Assembly (NCBI RefSeq): GCF_001598355.1
Contig: NZ_BCYU01000006.1
Coordinates: 1 to 64,000, forward strand
From: Sphingomonas asaccharolytica NBRC 15499
GTDB lineage: Bacteria; Pseudomonadota; Alphaproteobacteria; Sphingomonadales; Sphingomonadaceae
DNA length: 64,000 nt
Direction: 5' to 3'
The notes below the pieces were generated by a model. It was not told the DNA's origin and ran no database searches. It worked only from the letters and a program-made list of their open reading frames with translations. The position numbers were made by a program, and so were the translations under genes. This document shows, one piece after another, positions 58,811-64,000 of the stretch. Each line of letters begins with the position of its first letter. Within the stretch, counting starts at the first letter, position 1.

Positions 58811-59704
58811 TCACCGCAAATTTTCGGCAAGAAAGTCGACAAAGACCCGTATCCGCGCCGGGGTGCTGACGCCGCCCACGAACACGGCGTGGATCTGCTC
58901 GACATCGCCGGGGTTGAATTCCTCCAGGATGGGGACGAGTTGGCCGCTGGCGATCTCCTGCGCGACACTGAAGGCGCCTACCCGGGCGATGCCGATGCCG
59001 ATCGCGGCGAGCTGCCCCAGCGTCTCGCCATTATTCGCTTCGATATTGCCTTTGACGCATAGCGAGAAATCGCTCCCGTCGCGGCGGAATGGCCAGATCG
59101 GCTCGGCGCGCCGGAAGTTGAAGTTGAGGCAATTATGCTCGTGCAGGTCTTCGGGCTCGCGCGGCGTGCCATGGTTGGCGAGATAGTCGGGCGATGCGAC
59201 GATGATCCGACGGGTTTCGCCGAGCTTGCGCGCCGTGAGCGTGCTGTCGGGCAGGGGGCCGAAGCGTATCGCGACATCGGCCTGTCCGGCAGCGACATCC
59301 ACCAGCGTGTCGGTCAGCGCGATGTCGACCAGAATATGCGGATAGCAGGCGGCAAACTCGCCCAATAGCGGCACCACGCAAAGCCGACCATGGGCGAGCG
59401 CTGCGCTGACGCTCAGGCGGCCGCGCGGCGCGCCTTGGTCGGCGATCTGCTGCTCGGCATCGTCGAGGTCGGCGAGGATGCGGCGCGCCGCCTGGAGATA
59501 GGATTGGCCTTCCGCGGTCAGTGCGAGTGTGCGGGTCGAGCGCAGGAGCAGGCGTATGCCTAGCCGCGCCTCGATCCGGTCGATCGCGCGGGCGACCGCC
59601 GAAGGACTGAGGTCGAGGAGGCGGCCTGCCGCCGAAAAACTGCCATTGTCGACCACCGCCATGAACAGCGCCATTTCGCGCGCCCGATCGGTTCCGCTTG
59701 CCAT
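58811..59704 (-). CDS. LysR-family regulator
   Basis: The protein has 297 residues. The winged helix is at residues 1-60 (MALFMAVVDNGSFSAAGRLL, SPSAVARAIDRIEARLGIRLLLRSTR). The effector domain follows (GRLSVSAALAHGRLCVVPLL, DVAIRFGPLPDSTL, IIVASPDYLANHGTP), matching the DhcR/PgrR-like class that often controls a neighbouring oxidoreductase and efflux pump. The ATG at 59704 is chosen; upstream in-frame starts would add up to 22 atypical residues. It is divergent from the aldo/keto reductase. Confidence 0.88.
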   Translation of the reverse strand: MASGTDRAREMALFMAVVDNGSFSAAGRLLDLSPSAVARAIDRIEARLGIRLLLRSTRTLALTAEGQSYLQAARRILADLDDAEQQIADQGAPRGRLSVSAALAHGRLCVVPLLGEFAACYPHILVDIALTDTLVDVAAGQADVAIRFGPLPDSTLTARKLGETRRIIVASPDYLANHGTPREPEDLHEHNCLNFNFRRAEPIWPFRRDGSDFSLCVKGNIEANNGETLGQLAAIGIGIARVGAFSVAQEIASGQLVPILEEFNPGDVEQIHAVFVGGVSTPARIRVFVDFLAENLR

Positions 59705-59815
59705 CTTTGCATCCACCGCAACAATCTTTCGCGTTGGCTGCGGGTACACGCATGAGTTTCCTGCGTCCATCTATGCGTCGAACGAACAGTCTAACGAACA
59801 AGGGATGAGCTGGTG

Positions 59816-60850
59816 ATGGAATATCGGCAATTGGGATCATCGGGGTTGCGCGTGCCGGCGCTGAGCTTCGGCACCGGGACGTTCGGCGGTCAGGGGCCGC
59901 TGTTCAGCGCTTGGGGAACGAGCGATGTCGCCGAGGCGCGACGGCTGGTCGACCTGTGCCTGGATGCGGGAGTCACTTTGTTCGACACGGCGGACGTCTA
60001 TTCGAACGGCGCTTCCGAGGAGATTCTCGGTGCTGCGATCCGCGACCGCCGCGATAGCGTGCTGATCTCGACCAAAACCGGCCTGCCGATGGGAGATGGG
60101 CCGCAGGATTGGGGCGCGTCCCGCGCCCGCCTGATCCGCGCCGTTGAGGATGCGCTACGGCGGCTGGGCACCGACTATATCGATCTGCTCCAGCTTCACG
60201 CTTTCGACGCCTCGACACCCGCCGAGGAGGTGATGGGCACGCTTGACCAGCTGATCGCCGCGGGCAAGATCCGCTATGCCGGCGTTTCCAACTATCCCGG
60301 CTGGCAGATCATGAAAGCGCAGGCGATTGCCGACCGGCACGGTTGGCCCCGCCTAGTCGCGCATCAAGTATATTACTCATTGATCGGCCGCGCCTACGAA
60401 GCCGAGCTGATGCCGCTCGCCGCCGATCAGGGTCTCGGCGCGTTGGTCTGGAGCCCGCTCGGATGGGGACGCCTGACCGGGAAGATCGGGCGCGATCGTC
60501 CGATACCGGCGGGGAGCCGGTTGCACGACACCGAACAGTTCGCGCCGCCCGTCGAAACCGAGCAGCTCTATCGCGTCATCGACGCGCTCGAGGCGGTCGC
60601 GGCCGAGACGGGCAAGACGGTGCCCCAGATCGCGATCAATTGGCTGCTGCGGCGTCCCACCGTTTCGTCGGTGATCATCGGCGCGCGCAACGAGGAGCAA
60701 TTGCGCGATAATCTTGGCGCATTGGGCTGGTCGCTCACGCCCGAGCAGGTCGCCGCGCTCGACGCGGCAAGCGACGTGCTGCCGCCTTATCCGCACACAC
60801 CTTACCGCCAGCAGGAGGGCTTCGCCCGCCTCAATCCGGCGCTGGTTTGA
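59816..60850 (+). CDS. Aldo/keto reductase
   Basis: This 344-residue NADPH-dependent TIM-barrel enzyme has the catalytic tetrad Asp57, Tyr62 (FDTADVY), Lys87 (STKTG) and His128 (LLQLHAFD), and the cofactor region SSVIIGARNEEQLRDNL. It reduces aldehydes or ketones; the substrate is unknown. The ATG at 59816 lies one codon inside a GTG. It is followed 13 nt later by an MFS efflux gene, a common LysR-AKR-MFS arrangement for handling toxic carbonyls. Confidence 0.9.
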   Translation: MEYRQLGSSGLRVPALSFGTGTFGGQGPLFSAWGTSDVAEARRLVDLCLDAGVTLFDTADVYSNGASEEILGAAIRDRRDSVLISTKTGLPMGDGPQDWGASRARLIRAVEDALRRLGTDYIDLLQLHAFDASTPAEEVMGTLDQLIAAGKIRYAGVSNYPGWQIMKAQAIADRHGWPRLVAHQVYYSLIGRAYEAELMPLAADQGLGALVWSPLGWGRLTGKIGRDRPIPAGSRLHDTEQFAPPVETEQLYRVIDALEAVAAETGKTVPQIAINWLLRRPTVSSVIIGARNEEQLRDNLGALGWSLTPEQVAALDAASDVLPPYPHTPYRQQEGFARLNPALV

Positions 60851-60863
60851 GGGGAGGGTAGCA

Positions 60864-62048
60864 ATGAAGCTCAATCTCGGCCTTTTGGCTTTGTCCGTCG
60901 GCGCCTTCGGCATCGGTGTGACCGAGTTCGCGCCGATGGGACTACTCCCGGTGATCGCGACGGATCTCGGCGTCTCCATTCCGGCCGCCGGACTGCTCAT
61001 CAGCGGCTATGCGCTGGGGGTGATGATCGGCGCGCCGCTGATGACGCTGACCACCGGCCGCGTGCCGCGGCGCGCACTGCTGATAGGGCTCGCCGCCATC
61101 TTCACGCTGGGTAATGTGCTAGCGGCGGTCTCGCATAGCTATGCGCTGCTATTGGCAGCGCGGGTTCTGACCTCGTTCAACCATGGCGCCTTTTTCGGCG
61201 TCGGGTCGATCGTTGCGGCCGGCTTGGTGCCGCCGCAGCGCAGGGCAAGCGCGGTGGCCGCGATGTTCATGGGGCTGACCATCGCCAATGTCGTCGGCGT
61301 GCCGCTCGCGACCTGGGCGGGCGAGCATCTCGGCTGGCGCGCCTCGTTCTGGGGCATTGCCGCCTTGGGCGTGGCCACGATCGTATCGCTGCGGTTGACC
61401 CTGCCCGCGCTTCCGGCACCGGAAGGCGGCAACGCGCTCGCCGAGCTGCGCGTGTTGGCACGCGGCAAGGTGCTGGGCGCGCTCGCGCTCACCGTGATCG
61501 GATCGAGCGCGATGTTCACCGTCTTCACCTATATCGCGCCAATCCTGCGCGAGGCGACCCATGCCTCGCTCGGTTTCGTCACCGCGATGCTGGTTACCTA
61601 TGGCTTGGGACTCACGGTCGGTAATTGGGCGGGCGGTAAATTCGCTGATCGGCACGTCGATCGCACACTGATTGTCACCTTGGCGTCGCTGTCGGCCATC
61701 CTGATCGCGTTTGCCTTGACGATGTCGCATGCCGCGCCGACCGCTATCTTGGTCTTTGCCTGGGGCGTGGCGAGCTTCGCCCTGGTGCCGCCGCTGCAGG
61801 TGCGGGTGATGGCGGCGGCCGCGGATGCTCCGAACCTCGCATCCTCGGTCAATATCGGTGCGTTCAATCTCGGCAATGCATTTGGCGCCGCGTTGGGCGG
61901 CGGCGTGATCGCGGCAGGATGGGGCTATCCGACCGTTGCGCTGGCGGGAGCGGTGACATCGGCGATCGGATTGGTCGCGGTCGCGCTCGCCGCCAAGCGG
62001 CACTCGTCTCCTCCATATCATGGGAGTTCGGCCAATATCGCCGGCTGA
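60864..62048 (+). CDS. MFS efflux transporter (DHA1, AraJ/YdhP-like)
   Basis: This 394-residue protein has 12 membrane helices: LSVGAFGIGVTEFAPMGLLP at the start, GYALGVMIGAPLMTLTTGRVPRRALL, NHGAFFGVGSIVAAGLVPPQRRA and FADRHVDRT. The N-terminal FGIGVTEF pattern is characteristic of the AraJ/PbuE/YdhP efflux group. Its substrate is unknown. It follows GGGGAGGG and lies 13 nt after the aldo/keto reductase, probably co-transcribed and LysR-controlled. Confidence 0.9.
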   Translation: MKLNLGLLALSVGAFGIGVTEFAPMGLLPVIATDLGVSIPAAGLLISGYALGVMIGAPLMTLTTGRVPRRALLIGLAAIFTLGNVLAAVSHSYALLLAARVLTSFNHGAFFGVGSIVAAGLVPPQRRASAVAAMFMGLTIANVVGVPLATWAGEHLGWRASFWGIAALGVATIVSLRLTLPALPAPEGGNALAELRVLARGKVLGALALTVIGSSAMFTVFTYIAPILREATHASLGFVTAMLVTYGLGLTVGNWAGGKFADRHVDRTLIVTLASLSAILIAFALTMSHAAPTAILVFAWGVASFALVPPLQVRVMAAAADAPNLASSVNIGAFNLGNAFGAALGGGVIAAGWGYPTVALAGAVTSAIGLVAVALAAKRHSSPPYHGSSANIAG

Positions 62049-62167
62049 CCGCTGATCGCGCGTGATCCTGCCGATCCGCAACACAGCGATCCGTCAGGGC
62101 TTTTTTTCCTGCCCCCTTCTACCAGTCCGGCCTTTTTCAGGCTCCGCCATACCGCCGGTGGAACGAT

Positions 62168-62374
62168 CTAAGCGATGTGGCGACTGCGTTTTTCTTCCGC
62201 GACCCGGTCTTGTTCCACTCGCTGACCAGCGGCCTTTGCCGAACCGTGGAGCAATTTGTCGCTAGTGTCCGCGGCGGCTTCGGGCGTCATTGCGTATGCT
62301 ACGCCGCCGGGGCCATCTATGAATACCTCGCCGTCCTCTGCTTCCACATTCGAAGATTTGTCGTGCGTTTTCAT
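62168..62374 (-). CDS. Small hydrophilic protein
   Basis: This 68-residue charged protein begins MKTHDKSSNVEAEDGEVFID, with the core GPGGVAYAMTPEAAADTSD and a basic tail EEKRSRHIA. It looks like a small cytoplasmic conserved protein, but I cannot name it. The ATG at 62374 is preferred to an upstream TTG at 62443, although the ribosome site is weak in both cases. Confidence 0.5.
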   Translation of the reverse strand: MKTHDKSSNVEAEDGEVFIDGPGGVAYAMTPEAAADTSDKLLHGSAKAAGQRVEQDRVAEEKRSRHIA

Positions 62375-62610
62375 TATGTCCGCCGTGCGTTTTGTCGGGC
62401 CCTCGTGAGCTATCAACGCGCGGAGCGCCGATTTGATGCCCAAGCGCTGTTCGGGTCACGTAGATATATGAGCCCGATGCGGTCGGGGCACGCCATTCGC
62501 GCCCTTGTGATTATTATGTCAGACAAATAGGGTTTCTATCTTCGTTTGGTTGACGCTATCAAGCCAACCGCAACGGCCCTGATTACGAGGGTGGGAATAC
62601 GGAGAGGCGC

Positions 62611-62757
62611 ATGGGTTCGGGGTGGTCGCGCGGATTGGATAGCCGTCGCATTGCCGACCGTCGCCGGGCCGAGCTCGTCACCGCAGAACGCGTCTTAGCG
62701 CCGGCCGTCTGCGTTAAGTGCATTGCCCAGCGTAGGCTTTCCCGGGGCCGCCATTGA
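62611..62757 (+). CDS. Small basic protein overlapping the lactonase start
   Basis: This 48-codon frame has a clear ribosome site (GGAGAGG) and an Arg-rich product with a CVKC pair near residue 34. Its TGA overlaps the ATG of the lactonase (TGATG), which is typical of translational coupling and argues that it is real. No family is recognised. Confidence 0.45.
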   Translation: MGSGWSRGLDSRRIADRRRAELVTAERVLAPAVCVKCIAQRRLSRGRH

Positions 62758-63605
62758 TGTCCGATGTCCGCGTGATCGAACGCGACCGACGCGACCGCCT
62801 TGGGGAAGGGCTGTTATGGTCCGGCCGCGAGGCTGCGCTCTATTGGGTCGATATCCTCGGCGCGCGCGTCCATCGCCTCGATCTGGCCGGCGGCCGCGTC
62901 GACGATTGGTCGATGCCCGACACGATCGGCTGGCTGGTCGAGCGCGAGCAGGGCGGGTTCGTCGCCGGGCTCGGGCGTGCTTTCGTCGCGCTGTCGTTCG
63001 ATCCTCTGGTCATCGAAACCATCGCTGCGCCCGAGCCCGAGCGGGACGGCAATCGTTTCAACGATGCCAAGGCGGATGCCGCCGGACGCATCTGGGCGGG
63101 GTCGATGCCGTTGACCTGCGACCGCCCGAGCGGCGCCTTCTATCGGCTCGACCCCGATGGGCGGACGACGCGGATCGAGGACGGCTATACCATCCCCAAC
63201 GGCCCGGCGATCGGCAACGGCTTCCTGTTCCACACCGACACCGCGCTCGACACGATCTTCCGCTATCCGGTCCATGACGATGGCAGTGTCGGCCCGCGCG
63301 AGCCGCATATCACGTTCGCACCCGATTGGGGTCATCCCGACGGCATGACGATCGACGCCGAGGGCCATTTATGGGTGGCTTGCTGGGGCGGGTCGTGCGT
63401 GGCGCGGTTCGATCCGGCGGGCCGGCGCGAGCGGACCATCGCCTTGCCGGCGTCGCAGATCACCAATGTCGCGTTCGCTGGCGACGCGCTCGACCGGATG
63501 TTCGTGACCTCGGCCGCCGATGGCGTCGACGAGCCCCGGGCCGGGTGCCTGTTCGAAGTCGACGCCGGTTGCCGCGGCATTTCCCCCTATCGTTACCTCG
63601 GATGA
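62757..63605 (+). CDS. SMP-30/gluconolactonase-family sugar lactonase
   Basis: This 282-residue six-bladed propeller has the metal-site residues in GEGLLW (Glu17), NRFNDAKADAAGRIWAGSM, TIPNGPAIGNG and WGHPDGMTIDAEGHLWVACWGG. It hydrolyses sugar 1,5- or 1,4-lactones, such as arabino-, xylono- or gluconolactone, in oxidative sugar breakdown. The exact sugar is open. The ATG at 62757 overlaps the preceding small frame; a TTG one codon earlier is possible. An exported aldose epimerase follows 11 nt downstream. Confidence 0.9.
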   Translation: MSDVRVIERDRRDRLGEGLLWSGREAALYWVDILGARVHRLDLAGGRVDDWSMPDTIGWLVEREQGGFVAGLGRAFVALSFDPLVIETIAAPEPERDGNRFNDAKADAAGRIWAGSMPLTCDRPSGAFYRLDPDGRTTRIEDGYTIPNGPAIGNGFLFHTDTALDTIFRYPVHDDGSVGPREPHITFAPDWGHPDGMTIDAEGHLWVACWGGSCVARFDPAGRRERTIALPASQITNVAFAGDALDRMFVTSAADGVDEPRAGCLFEVDAGCRGISPYRYLG

Positions 63606-63616
63606 AGGAGACTGAC

Positions 63617-64000
63617 ATGATGCTGCGTTCGCTAGCTCTTGCCGCGATGCTGATCGGCGTCGCCACCCCCGCAATGGCGGCGGAGGCGCGGCAATCGAAT
63701 TTTGGCCGGCTGCCCGACGGACGGTCGGTGGCGGCGGTGACGCTGACCAACAAGGCAGGCGTGTCGGCGACGGTGATTGCCTATGGCGCAACGCTGCAAT
63801 CGCTCGTGATGCCCGATCGCACCGGTAAGCGCGCCGACGTCACGCTCGGCTACGATACGATCGAGGAATATCTCAAGACGCCGCAATATTTCGGCGCCAC
63901 GGTGGGACGGTTCGCCAACCGCATCGCCCGCGGCCGCTTTTCTCTCGATGGGCGCGACTATCGTGTGCCAGTCAATAACGGGAAGAACTCGCTCCACGGC
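63617..64000 (+). CDS. galM: Exported aldose 1-epimerase, cut by the window edge
   Basis: Only the first 128 residues are present. A signal peptide (MMLRSLALAAMLIGVATPAMA) leads into a GalM fold: SVAAVTLTNKAGVSATVIAYGATLQSLVMPDR, DVTLGYDTIEEYL, YFGATVGRFANRIARGRFSLDG and the substrate-binding NNGKNSLHGG region at the edge. It interconverts alpha and beta anomers of hexoses or pentoses in the periplasm. GAAGGAG lies 6 nt before the ATG at 63617. It is probably co-transcribed with the lactonase. Confidence 0.9.
   Translation, partial: MMLRSLALAAMLIGVATPAMAAEARQSNFGRLPDGRSVAAVTLTNKAGVSATVIAYGATLQSLVMPDRTGKRADVTLGYDTIEEYLKTPQYFGATVGRFANRIARGRFSLDGRDYRVPVNNGKNSLHG

Noticed and set aside
62177..62530. 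A 117-codon plus-strand frame opposite the 68-residue protein
   Set aside because: Its composition (many C, F, R) and the absence of a ribosome site favour the minus-strand hydrophilic protein.

Overview
The window looks like chromosomal DNA of a high-GC alphaproteobacterium of the Sphingomonas type. This rests on many TonB-dependent receptors (TBDRs), SapC/JmjC-cupin/tryptophan-halogenase gene groups, promoters matching the general-stress sigma factor EcfG, DUF3309 and KGG-type stress proteins, and the overall codon use. No database search was possible; family names come from motifs read in the translations.

Layout. (1) 1-10.4 kb is a stress block: a KGG protein, a short-chain dehydrogenase, a 735-residue protein of unknown function, several tiny hydrophilic or membrane proteins, a DUF4142 lipoprotein, a LigC-like ATP-dependent DNA ligase and a soluble hybrid histidine kinase. 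Eight start codons here have an EcfG-like promoter ending 26-34 nt upstream. (2) 10.4-24.75 kb is a divergent catabolic locus. Leftward runs one tight operon: TBDR, ribokinase-like kinase, TIM-barrel/FGE-fold fusion, GH127 arabinofuranosidase-like enzyme, carboxylesterase, class III CoA-transferase. Rightward run a CitE-like lyase, a kelch-like/sodium-symporter fusion and a LysR regulator. (3) 24.7-34.2 kb is a LacI regulon: LacI, two GH3 glucosidases and a TBDR, with an identical 16-bp operator before the divergent GH3 pair and before the TBDR. (4) 34.2-39.7 kb is an AT-richer island holding a small YD-repeat protein, a secreted RHS protein with a variable C-terminal domain, and a 192-residue exported protein that may be its immunity partner. 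It sits between the TBDR and the SapC-JmjC-halogenase genes that usually follow such a receptor. (5) 43.2-58.7 kb resembles a maltodextrin locus: LacI, MFS permease, TBDR, halogenase, degenerate halogenase, JmjC cupin, GH97, then tRNA-Thr and a leftward GH13-GT4 pair. (6) 58.8-62.05 kb holds LysR, aldo/keto reductase and an MFS efflux pump. (7) 62.2-64 kb holds small proteins, an SMP-30 lactonase and a truncated, exported aldose 1-epimerase.

Together these genes describe an oligotroph that imports plant or algal oligosaccharides through TBDRs, trims them with periplasmic glycosidases under LacI or LysR control, and keeps a stress regulon nearby. The most unusual items are the RHS island interrupting a TBDR/halogenase operon, the halogenase paralog that has lost its FAD and catalytic motifs, the glycosidase-FGE fusion without FGE cysteines, the leader ORF and terminator before a GH3 gene, and two genes that seem to start at ATC or ATT.
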